Source of the DNA: Ischnura elegans
Taxonomy: Eukaryota; Arthropoda; Insecta; Odonata; Coenagrionidae
Assembly (NCBI RefSeq): GCF_921293095.1
Contig: NC_060252.1
Span: 79,380,866 to 79,444,865 of the forward strand
Length of the DNA stretch: 64,000 nt
Reading direction: 5' to 3'
In this document: one piece after another, positions 11,340 to 22,318 of the stretch
How the letters are laid out: every line of letters begins with the position of its first letter
How positions within the stretch are numbered: position 1 is the stretch's first letter
Program-made: the position numbers and the translations under genes
The notes under the pieces: generated by a model
What the model was told of the DNA's origin: nothing
The model's database searches: none
Seen by the model: the letters and a program-made list of their open reading frames with translations, nothing else

Positions 11340-13140
11340 AAATTTTTTCAATACTTTCACTCTCTTGGGATCGGAGCCATTGTTTTAATTTATCCAGAAA
11401 CAAAGCCACATAGTTTTGATTCAATATCTCAACCGGGAGAGAACAGAACAATTTCGGTGCAAAAAGAGTGTATGTATGTTTGAAGGCTTCAAATTTTGGG
11501 CTTAGGTACAACAGTTCCTTAGCCTAACAGATACATGTCTTTTTTTGACCTGAGTTTACTTGAGTATGCGATCGGTTTTGCCCTGTTTCCCCGCGAACGT
11601 AAAGCATCTCGAGCCCTTAAGTACTAATGAATACCTTAGTTGTAGAACGTTAAGTTTTTGCAAAAGGGGCAACGAGTGCTCAGTTTTCGGCAGCCTAAAA
11701 TCACCCTTTTGAGTTTTTTTTGGGGCAATCTGCAGAGACTTAACATTAAAAATGTTGGATCCTCCCCAGCAAGAAATGCCATATTGTTGTCTTGACTCAA
11801 TTAGTGCACAATATACAGAACGAACTAATGCTATTGGACATAAATATCTTAAAAGAAAGAATTTCATTAGAATTGATAGCATATCCAATTTTGGTTTATT
11901 AACATGCTATTTCCATGCAATGTTTTCATTAATATTTAGCCCAAGATATCTAATAAAGTTAACTTGCTTAATTTTAAAGCGTGTGGAATAGATTTTTTTC
12001 GCTGTCAAACATGATAATCCGTAATAAACACTCCGTTTTTCGAATAATTTCGTTTTTAAATTAAATGTAACATATTTTGTTTTTCCGCTTAATACCAATT
12101 CATTTGAACTAAACAAAACTTTTATTCGATCAAGATCTACTTGTATTTGTGAATATATATCTCTCATATTGTCCGATACATAAACCAAAGCTGTATCGTC
12201 CTCAAAGGAGGTTAAATTGCCATTGAACATTCCAGTCAAGGGGACTACATAGAGGAGGTCCAATTCTATCCCTTAGAAGGCTGGCTTCTATTGCAAATTC
12301 GGTCGCATTTTAATCGGTTTTCAAAATTGTCCGCAGTGTAGTGAATAGTGTATTGCGATCTAATCTTTTTCAATATTTTGCAGTATAAAGTTTGCTATTG
12401 CGAGGAATAGCACTGAAAAGTAATTAATTTGATAGATCGCACCATCAAGTATATGAATTTCGGTCAATGCCCTAAATATATCTTATTTTCCCGAGAAACT
12501 CGGATCCAATTGTCCGTTAGCGACGCAAGTGGCGACTTCTGTAAACCCATTTAAATGCGCGGTCGATTACAACACCTTCAGTGCTACTTGAGAATCCTCT
12601 TTTGTAATATTCTTGATTCCAGTATTGAAATTGTTTACATACATAAGAAATAGAATAGGCCCCAAAATCGATCCCTGGGGGATTCAACTGGAAAGCGAAT
12701 TTTCTTGGCTATAACAGCCATTGATTTTCACGCACTGGGTTCTCCCACTCAAGGAACTCTGGAACCATTCATTAGCATCTCCTCAAACTCCAGCTTGCAT
12801 TAATCTTTTCAATAAAAATGCATGAACTTCGCAATCGAAAGCTTTTGCGATATCTACCAACAAGTTTGCAACTTTCTTATAATTATTGAGTCCATCAGAA
12901 ATAACAGAAAAAAGCTGTAAAACTGCATATTCTGTACTTTTGCCTTTTAAGAATCCAAATTGCCGAGTGATAAAGTAATAATTGGTGTTAAGGATATTTA
13001 AAAGCTGAATTTTAATATTTTTTCCAAGACTTTTGAGAGGATAGGAAAGAGTGATATTGGTCTATAATTGCTAATCACCTTTTTTGAAAATTGGCGCTGT
13101 TATAGCTGTTTTCAATTTTTGTGGATATGCAAAGCATGCT
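11340..13140 (-). pseudogene. LINE reverse transcriptase relic with insertion
   Basis: Read on the - strand the order is that of a LINE RT. ISNYRPISLFPILSKVLEKI is at about 13077-13018. A PQGSILGPILFLMYVNN block (motif B and after) is at about 12677-12630. After 350-400 unrelated bases comes FNGNLTSFEDDTALVYVSDN, where the catalytic F/YADD motif reads FEDD. RYLGLNINENIAWK (about 11950) and LVRSVYCALIESRQQYGISC follow. There are many frame breaks and the catalytic alanine is changed, so it is inactive. A CR1/Jockey-like clade is likely; the exact clade is unresolved. Confidence 0.82.
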
Positions 13141-14496
13141 GTTAATATTATAAGGAAAATCTAGAAACATGCATGTAAACAGGAATTAATAAGTTAGTAG
13201 GATACGCTACAAATCAGCTAACCGATAGTAACATTAAAGAGACCCATATTCTCCCTGTTTTGATCCGTCCCTTACTTTTCGGGCCATTCTTGGCGAAAAA
13301 TCAACGTCCTCTGCCCTTTTGCAGATGAGTTGGTGACGTTTCGCAATCATCCGAAACTGTGATGACGTCGCCAACTCGTGAATACTTTGCAACAGAAATT
13401 TGTCCATATAAATTGTAGGAAAATCGGTATCATAGTCAGGCAATTTTGCTGAATTTCCAGGGTAGCGAATGCTGCCAAATAATTAAAAGCATTGATCAAG
13501 TAGAATTACATGTGAGCCATTGATTTTTGATCGAAAAACTTGATTATTAACTGCCTTAAAATCTCAGATTCACACCAGTGTAATGCCAATTTATCTAAAC
13601 CGCAGGATACTTTAAGACCAGTGAATGGCGGAGAAAATTTAGCGCTAACATCATTGGCACCTAAATGCAGCCATCTCAGGAACAACTTTCAACTCCTTCC
13701 TCAAAAAATTTGTCTACGTACGGTTCTCACACAATATTTGCCCTTTGAATCAGTGAAATTCGATCAATTCAAGTCAATGTAAGAACGGGAAAAAGAATTT
13801 TAAACGATTTTTAACGCACTCAATACGGATGGATGCCTTAAGTTCAAGGCATCGGTCCCCTTGTGTTTTTTAGCCCGCCATCTGTCTCGGCGTCTTCTGC
13901 TGGACCCTGCAACTGTGCCCAGCGTCTCAGTGTGTCTTTCGCAGTTATCGTAAACGCATAGTTTGCTCATTGCAGAAATTTTGCCTCCACACTGCACATG
14001 ATATTACTACAAAAAATAAGTTCCGCGTGGCGGTTTGTTTTGATATTTTTTTTCGGTTTTGAGTATTTTAAGCCACGAATTCTTCCTCCAATTTTTTCGA
14101 ATTATGTTTTCGCGTTCGTTTCATCTGGAAAAGGCTTAGGGCAGACAAATTCGGCATTGAAGTTCATATTCGTCCACGAAGCTTTCACCGGAACCACCAT
14201 CATACTTTCTTGTGTTCGGGCTAGTGATTTCATGGTACCGGAACGTGCCACAACGCCGTTTCGGCACTGGTTAGCAAAAGACATAATTGTCAAATAACCC
14301 TTTTATGAATTTTGGTGCCTAAAAATGTCTAATATTTACATTCGTACCAAAACAAAAAATGCAATAAAATCTAAATAATAACTTGTAATAAAAACTCACA
14401 GAGTAATAATTCACTTAAAAAAAAAAGTTAAAGAAAGTGCGTTCCGGCACTGCTAATTTTGCCATGATGTCACTGGTTAGAGCATTTGTTTTGTTC
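13141..14496. other. No gene recognised
   Basis: Frames at 13540-13782 (+), 13800-13997 (-) and 13998-14297 (+) have no recognisable domain and lack splice-linked continuation. No clear repeat termini. Confidence 0.45.
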
Positions 14497-14760
14497 CCAC
14501 TATGCAATGGCGGCTGCGGGATTTTTTCGTAGGCCTGCAAAGCAATCGGTCCTCTCATATTTGGGATTCAGAACAACATCCAAAAATTACAGTACGAAAT
14601 ATATACTTCATCTCCATACTCCGTAACACAAAACAAAACGACAGTAATGACAACGGGATATTAAAAACCTTGTATATTTTTTCAGCGTTTTTGGGGTGGG
14701 GGACGTGCCCCTGTGCCACCCCACAAAATCTGCCTATCCCATTCAGAATATAAATTAGGT
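14497..14760 (+). repeat. Dispersed repeat family A, copy 2
   Basis: It starts CAATGGCGGCTGCGG and ends with a GTTTTTGGGGTGGGG block, GTGCCACCCCAC and ctgcctat. It shares its second half with window positions 90-215. G/C-rich ends of this type are common in arthropod MITE-like repeats. Boundaries are approximate. Confidence 0.5.
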
Positions 14761-16822
14761 CCTCGCCGGAAATATCTTCCATACTTCTGCCGTTCCTGCG
14801 TTTCAGCATAAATTTATATCTATACGCCTTTGCGTAATGGTCATATCTACCTCAAAGTGATTATACACAAGAGCACTCTTGAGCTTCTTAGCATTGGGAT
14901 CAAAATAGAAATGGTAAAATCCTAGATCTCGTGATAGATCTTCTGCGTCTGTTGGGCTCACTATAATTATAGGGTTTACTTGTTCATTTTTTCCTTAACT
15001 TTCTTTGACTGTTGGTGTGTTTCATCGATGTAATCTTGATTTTTTACCCACTTTTCATTGTCAGATCGCCTTGAAATTTTGCTTCTAATGGCAATTCAAT
15101 ATTCAATAATCAAGAATTTGAAGTTGTGGTTGTTATTTTCCAATAAATTAACTAAATTTCCAGACAGAAAATTTGTTTTAAATTTTTTCAATTCATGGGG
15201 TTAGCCATAATTTTTTTGCATAAATTTCTCTAACCACTCTAGTTAAATCGTTTACATGATGCGCTATTAAAAAGTGAGAATAAAAATAGCGTAAAAATAT
15301 TTGAAAAAAACAAGCTTTTTCCAAATTTAAATAACTAACAACTATGAAAACTATACACTAAAAACTATAGAAATTAACTTTTTATCACTCAGAGAATAAT
15401 GCGGGGGTGCTGATTAGGTTTAGATATTATTATTGAGAGCCAACCCGTTTTCATTCATCATGCTCTTCTACACTCATTTCTTGTAAATCTAATCGGTATT
15501 CAAGCTTTATTATCTGACAATGAGTGATGAATATTATTATTAGATACATTACTTTTGTGCATTTTATATTTTTTGGAAGAAGCGTTTTTTTAATCTTTTT
15601 AAATGTATTTTCATTATTCTATTTATTGCGATTGGAAATTTTGTTTCCCATATTATTATTTGGTATTAGGTTTGAGTATTAGGATTTGAATTTAATCTGT
15701 TTATGAGTATTAACCCTGCAATCCCCATTTTCAATAATGATACAGAAAATGGGATTAACTTTTGGCTTTGGCTTTTGGCTACCGGGTCATCATGCGCTCT
15801 TGTATGCCTTTCCTATAATATTTATGCATGTTGAATTTCCGTCCGAGATGCTTATTTCAGTAACAAATCAGCAAAGACAGCTGCTAAGGAGCATATCGGA
15901 AAGAAGCCCAAGATTGTTAGAATCTACTAAAAACCTTAGAACTTTGATTTAGTAGATTTCATTCCCACATTCTACCGCAAATCTTCATGGTATTCCAAAA
16001 AAGGAGAGTCAGTCACAGTCCATTTATCTATGTTATCATCACTCGTGGAAAAATATAATGTATATAAACTACTTATGAGTAAAAACTCGAAGTAAAACAT
16101 CAGATGTACAAATAACTTCTGTATCAAAAAAGTAAGCAGCGTAATGGAAAATTTATTCGCAACTGGAATTTTGTGGTTACTTGAATGAAATAAACGTCCA
16201 ATAGTTTTACATGAAGTAGGTGTGATATTCCCACCGCGAGTGAATATCTTCGTAAAATTGTGATAAGTTGTGCATAGTGAAAGACTTTTATCACTACAGC
16301 CCACGTGGGAAACGCAACGATTTTTAATCTAATCCGTAAAAATGAAATGAATGCAGCATGAAAGATATTTCCTTCTTTTTTCGACTGAGACGGATTAAGA
16401 TAAAAAAGTTTGTAATTCAATTCCAATAATTATTTTATAAAATCCGGAAAGCATGCCATTGTTCAACAGAATTGTGAGCACGCGACAGTGTTTTTTTTTA
16501 TAACTTTTTTATCCTTTCATGGGGTTTGCCGTCGAGTGGGTTCTGATAGTAAATCAGCGTTAAGTAATGGAATAAAAATCCGATCAATTCCATTCGCATT
16601 TGGATAAATAAGCTATGTGCGATTTCCGAGTATCGTATTTATCTCGGAAACACCTGTTGACTAAAGGAGATGTGCCGCCATGTTGTGCAAGATGAAGACC
16701 AAGTGAAGTCTATCCATTATTATTTACTGCAGTTGCTAGCACTCATTCCTCTCACTCTTCAGCTGCTCTTATATTGTACCCAATGCGTTGAAGATAAAAT
16801 GTCCCATCGTGATGGATCTGAT
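14761..16822. other. AT-rich stretch, no gene recognised
   Basis: Searched on both strands. Only short frames (15737-15952 +; 15972-16426 -) with no domain were found, and no inverted-repeat termini were recognised. Confidence 0.5.
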
Positions 16823-17107
16823 CAGTGGCGTAGCCAAGGGGAGGGGAAGGGAGCATGAACCCCCCCAAACCTATTAGTTTTAGCAGGAAAATATTAACCA
16901 ATAAAACAAATTTATTCTACTCCACCATTATGTTTTAGAAAAACCGCTTCCCGACGACCAATCGTAATTTTAGTGCACAAATACCATAAAATGTAATTTC
17001 TAGAGAGAAAAATGTTCAGATTTCCTCCTGTAGGGGTTTCCATTCCTTATGACTCCACGGGTCGTGCCCTCCTCAACTCCCAGCACATCGCTCTGGCTAT
17101 GCCCCTG
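16823..17107. repeat. MITE-like repeat
   Basis: The inverted ends are CAGTGGCGTAGCCAAGG (left) and CTCTGGCTATGCCCCTG (right). Flanks gatctgat and gatgttgat could be a decayed 8-bp duplication. A C-run follows the left end. 285 bp, non-coding, probably hAT-like. Confidence 0.55.
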
Positions 17108-17485
17108 GATGTTGATTCTAAATAGCTGACTGCGACGATAGTGACCACTGGCGATGCCATGGGTGGATAGCGAGGCGCTTCGGTAGCACTGGATCTATGG
17201 CCCGCGCTTCGACTCCCACTGACGGCTATATTGTGACTGCATAGTCATAGAATGGCCATAAAGTAACCAATAGCCGATAACTGACCAAGATACTGATGAA
17301 GCACTGTGACTGACTGACCACTTGGCGAGTGAGTATAGTGACGAGTCACGACTGACGAGCGTCTCCACCATGCCATTACATAGGAAAGGTGAAACCAGGA
17401 TGTTTCCGACAAAGAGCAAGGGAAAAGAGGAAGGTTATAAGTTTTTTTCATGCCTTTATCGGAAGTGAAAGGTACAATTCCCGAG

Positions 17486-17762
17486 AGTGGTGGATTTAGG
17501 GGGGTCATGACCCTACCCCAAATTTTATCAAAAAATACTAATTTTTATTAGTTCAATAGTTTTTGTATTCTTGTACCGGAGTAAAGGGAGAAAAATGCAT
17601 GGCTACAAGTCCCAAGCATGAGAGAAGTTTGAGTTATATTTATCGTAGAGCGTAGCACTCCCTACAAAAACTTTTACACGGGAGAGCGCTTCTCTCTCCG
17701 GGGGCATTCCATACTCCTGGACCCAGGTCGTGACCCTCCCCCAAATTTGATGCTGAATCCCC
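17486..17762. repeat. MITE-like repeat with facing GGGTCA-type ends
   Basis: GGATTTAGGGGGGTCATGAC at the left faces GTCGTGACCCTCCCCCAAAT and then GCTGAATCCCC at the right. No target duplication was resolved. Confidence 0.4.
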
Positions 17763-18065
17763 GCCTGGTTCCCGAGCATATCTGACATAGCTGGCTCTTT
17801 TGAGACGTCTCACAACAACTCATTTGTGTATTTTTGGGAAATGGGATTCATCCATTTCCGGATCATTACCTATTTTTTAATTATTGATATTGTTTTTGAA
17901 GATTTAATATCCCCAAGATTGCGTCTATATGCCCCATTATTGCTTCACTATGTCCATAACTCTAATTAATTGCAATTTTTCTAACGGATTACACAGTTTC
18001 ACCCCGTCATTTCTACGCATTATTATTTAAGTATACTACCGGTTAAGGTAGGTGGATATAACTAC

Positions 18066-18300
18066 TCAATGGCGCAGCGAGGGGGGGTTTTGCGGGATAG
18101 CCTCCCCCAGAACTCAGATAAATTTTGAAATTGAATCCATTTTACTTAATTGGATAAATATTACTTATGCAATAGTGGAAGGATCTATAAAATATCCCTC
18201 AGAAAGCCTTAAAACTCACCATTTTGGACCATTTCTCATTAAAATTTTATGGGGGAGGGCACCCGCTCCTCCCATATTCCATACCCCCAGTAGTTGCTCC
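18066..18300. repeat. Possible G-rich dispersed repeat
   Basis: CAATGGCGCAGCGAGGGGGG at the left and GGGGGAGGGCACCCGCTCC with CATACCCCC at the right give the appearance of the other short G/C-ended repeats in the window. The ends do not pair cleanly. Confidence 0.3.
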
Positions 18301-18591
18301 TAAAAGCCTCCTTCCCTTAATTCCTAGCTGCGTGCCTGGAACTTCTCCCTCTACTACCCTCCCAACATATACATACTTCACTGTTCACTTAACAACAATG
18401 TCTATCCCGTGTCACTTTACCTATAAACCTTATTGTCTACCTAACTCTTAACTTTGCCTATAATGTTCTCCTCTCCTCTAACTCGGATTTCTACATTACC
18501 TCACTGGCCAGTACTCCCTCCATGCAAATCCTTCTCCTTCGCATATTATACAGAAATCCTATTTTCTATATAGTATCCAAAATGACAAAAC

Positions 18592-18971
18592 TGTAGCAGG
18601 AGTCCGTGTAGGCTGCTAACAATGAAGATTCGATGGAATGGTTTGGACGATGTTTATTGAATTGTGTACAATTCTACACTGAACTGCCGGCCGAAAGGCC
18701 GCAGTATTTATTCAGTTTGCCAACTTCCAGTATGTTCTATCTTACTGTTCTTGAACATTAGAGAAACTTCTAGAAGGGAATTCTAGAAGGCCAGAAAAAT
18801 TAAGTAATAAAACTTTCCGGCACGGAGAATCGAACCCGGGCCGCCCGCTTGGGAGGCGACCGCGCTACCGCTGGGCTATCTGGACTGTTGGAAGGAAGCG
18901 ATGACGGAGCGCGCTTTAACTTGCCTCCGGGCAAGCGGTGTGGCGGCGAGGCAGGAGGTGCGGCCGCCACA
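18592..18971 (-). repeat. 3' LTR
   Basis: 380 bp, TG…CA ends. It contains the stop codon of the retroelement frame, a tRNA-like fold (18816-18886) and an AATAAA signal in the element's sense (complement of 18652-18657). The purine-rich tract (complement of 18972-18987) abuts it. Compared with the 5' LTR it has an extra TGGAAGGA near 18889. Confidence 0.93.
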
Positions 18972-21856
18972 CTACTCCCCCCCGGGGAAATACAGCTGGC
19001 GTTGTAGCGTACAGGTGAACGAAGAGTCCGACCCGAGCGCGTCGTTGGAGGGGGGGCGGCAGAGGTGCCCGCGGGCGAAGGCGACGTCCCGGTCGATGGC
19101 GCGGAAGATGGTTTTCCGGAGGTCGGTTCAGAAGGTCTCGATGTCCTCTCTTGAAAATCGTCCGGCTGGAGAATGTGCGCAGGCTTAAGTCGGTCGATGG
19201 AGACGACTGTTGGTTTCCCGTTGATGTTGATGGTGAATGTTTTCTCGCTGCGGGTGATGACTGGATATGGCCCTAGATATGGTGGCTGGAGGGCCGTCCG
19301 AACTGCGTCTTGTCGCAGGAAGACGTGCGACGTCGTGGCTAGAGCTTTGTGAACAAATATTTTCCGGCTGTTGGAATGATGAGTTGCAGGAGTTGGTCTC
19401 ACTTTTGACATGTGAGTACGCAACCGAGAGACCAGATCCTCAGAACCGATGCTCGCCGGAGAGTCGGCGAAAAAATCACCCGGGAGACGCAGTCGTTCTC
19501 CATAGAGGAGTTCCGCTGGTGAAGCCTTCAGGCCCTCGCGCCAGGTGGTGCGGAGTCCGAGGAGAACCATTGGCAGTGCGTCGATCCAGGACTCCGGGGA
19601 GTGCGTCATTAGTGCTGTCTTGAGAGGGCGGTGCCAACGTTCTAGCATTCCATCAGCTTGAGGATGGTAGCTTGTGGTAGGGTGAAGAGCAATGCCCAGG
19701 GTGGCGCAGAGCTTTTTGAAGAGTCCTGATTCGAACTGTCGTCCTCGATCGCAGGTGAGGCGTTTTGGACAACCGTAGTGGGCAATCCATCCTAGGAGAA
19801 AACCTCGGCAGACGGATTCGGCAGTGATGTCGGCGAGAGGTTCTGCTGTCGGCCAACGTGAAAAACGGTCGATCATCGTGAGAAGATATCGGAACCCAGA
19901 GGCGTAAGGCAGAGGTCCGACGATATCGACGTGGACGTGGTCGAAACGTGCTGTAGGTATGGTGAAGTTAGCCAGAGGAGACAATACGTGACGATGCACT
20001 TTGGATCGCTGGCATGGAAGGCAATTGCGAACCCAAGTGCGACAGTCCTTGGACATGTACGGCCAAACGTAACGGTTGGATATGTTTTTAAGAGTGGAGT
20101 TGGAACCGGGATGATCAAGACTGTGGACTTGATCAAAGACACGTCGACGGAACGGTGGTGTGATATAGGGTCGAGGCGTGTCCTTAGATGTGTCACACCA
20201 GAGTTTGACGGTTGTTCCAGGAATTGGCATTTGAGAAAGCTTGAGTGAAGTACCGCTGTCGAGGAGTCCACGAAGTTCTTCGTCGGTGTCCTGCGAACGG
20301 GACAAGGCGACGAAGTCTAACGGTGTAGAGGCGCTGACAGATTCCACTCTTGACAGACAGTCGGCGACGACATTGTTCTGGCCGGAGACGTGGCGTACGT
20401 CAGTTGTGAATTGAGTGATGAACTCCAGGTGTTTGAACTGACGTGGCGAGCAGCTGTCAGCGTTCTTGGTACGATGGCTGAAGGCGAAAGTCAACGGTTT
20501 GTGGTCCGTAAAAATGGCGAAGTCGCGGGCTTCTACCATGTTACGGAAGTGTTTCACTGCCTGATACATCGCGTAGAGTTCTCTGTCATAGGTGCTCCAC
20601 ATCCGTTGCGACGGCTTTAGTTTCCGTGAAAAGAAAGCGAGGGGTTGCCAATTGTCACCTGAGCGTTGTTGCAAAGCAGCACCAATCGCGGTCTGGCTGG
20701 CGTCGACGAAGAGGGCCAGGGAAGCTTCAGGGTCCGGGTGAGCTAGAATGGTAGCCCGGGCGAGACCGGTTTTGCATTCTTGGAAGCTGTGAAGAAGTTC
20801 CTGAGTCCAGGTGATTGGCGTGGAACTCTTGACTGAAGGACCTTGCAGGAGCGCGTTGAGTGGTGTCTGGGCTGAAGCTGCGTGTGGGATGTGGGGCCTG
20901 TAAAAGTTGAGCATACCCAGGAAACGACGGAGGTCTCGAATTGTCTTCGGTTGTGGAAAGTCGTTGATGGCAGCAACTTTTTCGGGTAGGGGTGAACACC
21001 CATTAGAAGTTACGGAGTACCCGAGGAAGGTGACTTTTGTAGCTCCGAAGACACATTTGGCTGGTGGTGGAGGCAGCGGTGTGATCTCGACGATCCGATC
21101 GGCGATTTTGGCGAGTTCGTCTAGCGGCAGTGTTGTCTGTGCTTGCAGAATAGCTTGGACGGTAATTGGAAGGCGCGTCAGCCATATTTGTCGCAAGAGT
21201 GTATCCTGGATTTGGAATGATCCGTTGAGTGAGCGCAGATGGCGTAGGAGTTGCGACGGCTGCCTATCCCCAAGTTCTTCAGCCTGAAGGAGTTGCCTAA
21301 CCCTCTTTTCCTCGGAGAGTGAAAGGCGGCGGATAAGTTCATTCTTCAGGTGTTCATACCGGTTTTCAGCTGGTGGATTTGATAGAATGTCTTCCACTTC
21401 CTCGGCGAAATGGTTGTCCAATATGGGGACGACGTGGTTGTATTTAGTCTCTTCCCGTGTTATGTTGGAAAGTTCGAACTGCGCCTCGGCTTGTGCGAAC
21501 CAAACTGAAGGCTTACTTGGCCAGAAGGACGGTAGTTTCACGGCTACGCGGCATGCCTCCTGTTGATTGGTTGCCTGGAGTCGTGCGGCATTTGCTTCGG
21601 CGTCGTGCTGGGGTGGCGGAGGTTGCGTAGGCTGCTGCTGCGGTGGTTGCTGTGGCGGCAAAAGTGGCTGCGGTTTTTGCTGCTCCGCCGCAAATGCCTG
21701 TTGAAATTGTTGGGCCTGATCGGCGAGGGCCTGCTGGAGTTGTCCAACAAGCGCCTGTTGTGCTTCCGCTTGTTGCATAGCCGCCGTCTGGAGTTCTTTT
21801 CGAAGGTCGTTCAGTTGACGAGTAAGCTCGGCGATTTCTTCGTCCTTGCTGGGCAT
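18800..21856 (-). CDS. Gag-RTthumb-RNaseH-integrase fusion polyprotein (protease and RT palm deleted)
   Basis: This is an intact frame of 1018 residues from the ATG at 21856. An in-frame upstream ATG at 21919 lies in the LTR, so I prefer MPSKDEE. Residues 1-60 form a Q-rich coiled coil; 100-258 are a capsid-like Gag. At about 260-266 (ITPLPPPPAKCVFG) the sequence jumps to the RT thumb (FLGY…DLRRFLGMLNFYR, to about 335). RNase H follows (D385, E426, D451), then the integrase zinc region (H578, H582, C612, C615) and the catalytic triad D644, D703, E739 with D35E spacing. The tail is Pro/Ser-rich and basic. No CCHC knuckle, protease or catalytic YxDD remains. Integrase and RNase H motifs look complete; activity is inference. 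The last 57 codons lie inside the 3' LTR. Confidence 0.93.
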   Translation of the reverse strand: MPSKDEEIAELTRQLNDLRKELQTAAMQQAEAQQALVGQLQQALADQAQQFQQAFAAEQQKPQPLLPPQQPPQQQPTQPPPPQHDAEANAARLQATNQQEACRVAVKLPSFWPSKPSVWFAQAEAQFELSNITREETKYNHVVPILDNHFAEEVEDILSNPPAENRYEHLKNELIRRLSLSEEKRVRQLLQAEELGDRQPSQLLRHLRSLNGSFQIQDTLLRQIWLTRLPITVQAILQAQTTLPLDELAKIADRIVEITPLPPPPAKCVFGATKVTFLGYSVTSNGCSPLPEKVAAINDFPQPKTIRDLRRFLGMLNFYRPHIPHAASAQTPLNALLQGPSVKSSTPITWTQELLHSFQECKTGLARATILAHPDPEASLALFVDASQTAIGAALQQRSGDNWQPLAFFSRKLKPSQRMWSTYDRELYAMYQAVKHFRNMVEARDFAIFTDHKPLTFAFSHRTKNADSCSPRQFKHLEFITQFTTDVRHVSGQNNVVADCLSRVESVSASTPLDFVALSRSQDTDEELRGLLDSGTSLKLSQMPIPGTTVKLWCDTSKDTPRPYITPPFRRRVFDQVHSLDHPGSNSTLKNISNRYVWPYMSKDCRTWVRNCLPCQRSKVHRHVLSPLANFTIPTARFDHVHVDIVGPLPYASGFRYLLTMIDRFSRWPTAEPLADITAESVCRGFLLGWIAHYGCPKRLTCDRGRQFESGLFKKLCATLGIALHPTTSYHPQADGMLERWHRPLKTALMTHSPESWIDALPMVLLGLRTTWREGLKASPAELLYGERLRLPGDFFADSPASIGSEDLVSRLRTHMSKVRPTPATHHSNSRKIFVHKALATTSHVFLRQDAVRTALQPPYLGPYPVITRSEKTFTININGKPTVVSIDRLKPAHILQPDDFQERTSRPSEPTSGKPSSAPSTGTSPSPAGTSAAPPPTTRSGRTLRSPVRYNASCISPGGSSVAAAPPASPPHRLPGGKLKRAPSSLPSNSPDSPAVARSPPKRAARVRFSVPESFIT
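18816..18886 (-). other. tRNA-Gly(CCC)-like sequence inside the 3' LTR
   Basis: On the - strand the sequence has TAGCCCAGCGGTAGCGC (D arm, A-box-like), an anticodon loop CTCCCAA (anticodon CCC) on a stem with four of five pairs, and GGTTCGATTCT (T arm, B box). The acceptor stem pairs poorly, so it is tRNA-like and not a functional tRNA gene. The same segment is in the 5' LTR at 25299-25369. It lies within the coding frame for the polyprotein tail. Confidence 0.72.
18972..18987 (-). other. Polypurine tract
   Basis: In the element's sense this reads CCCCGGGGGGGAGTAG, immediately followed by the LTR start TGTGG. It is the expected plus-strand primer position for an LTR retroelement. It lies within the open frame. 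Confidence 0.75.
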
Positions 21857-21870
21857 TGCTGGATGCGTTC

Positions 21871-21888
21871 GTAGTTCGGGGTCACCAA
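21871..21888 (-). other. Primer-binding site
   Basis: In the element's sense TTGGTGACCCCGAACTAC follows directly after the LTR end CTACA. A TGGTGACCCC start next to the 5' LTR is common in arthropod Gypsy/BEL elements. I did not assign the priming tRNA. Confidence 0.75.
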
Positions 21889-22038
21889 TGTAGCAGGAGT
21901 CCGTGTAGGCTGCTAACAATGAAGATTCGATGGAATGGTTTGGACGATGTTTATTGAATTGTGTACAATTCTACACTGAACTGCCGGCCGAAAGGCCGCA
22001 GTATTTATTCAGTTTGCCAACTTCCAGTATGTTCTATC
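21889..22038 (-). repeat. 5' LTR, end distal to the promoter side (first half of split LTR)
   Basis: Its 150 bases match 18592-18741 exactly by eye. It stops after GTTCTATC, the target sequence duplicated by the nested transposon at 22039-25216. Confidence 0.93.
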
Positions 22039-22318
22039 CAGCCCCCGGCTTCTCCCTACCTCTCCCTTGCCGGCTCATGCGACCCTTACTGTCCGATTAG
22101 TTCGTCATTTTCGCCGCTGGCGCTACTTATGCACTCGTCCGACGTCAGCCTTGCGATTGCATGGGAAGTCATGCGGGTAATGCGTCTTGGTGATTCATTG
22201 CGATAAACCACGTTTTTTTACAGTCTTTTCCTGCAGCGGAGGCCAGTTTTACTTATGGTATATCGTTGATCGAGTGTTTAGGAGTTGGAAAAACTCTCTA
22301 TTTCGGTTTAAAAGGAAA

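Noticed and set aside
18816-18886. Functional tRNA-Gly gene
   Set aside because: The acceptor stem does not pair and the sequence is repeated in both LTRs, so it is part of the retroelement.
18901-21287. Several + strand frames of 76-126 codons across the retroelement
   Set aside because: They are shadows of the intact - strand polyprotein.
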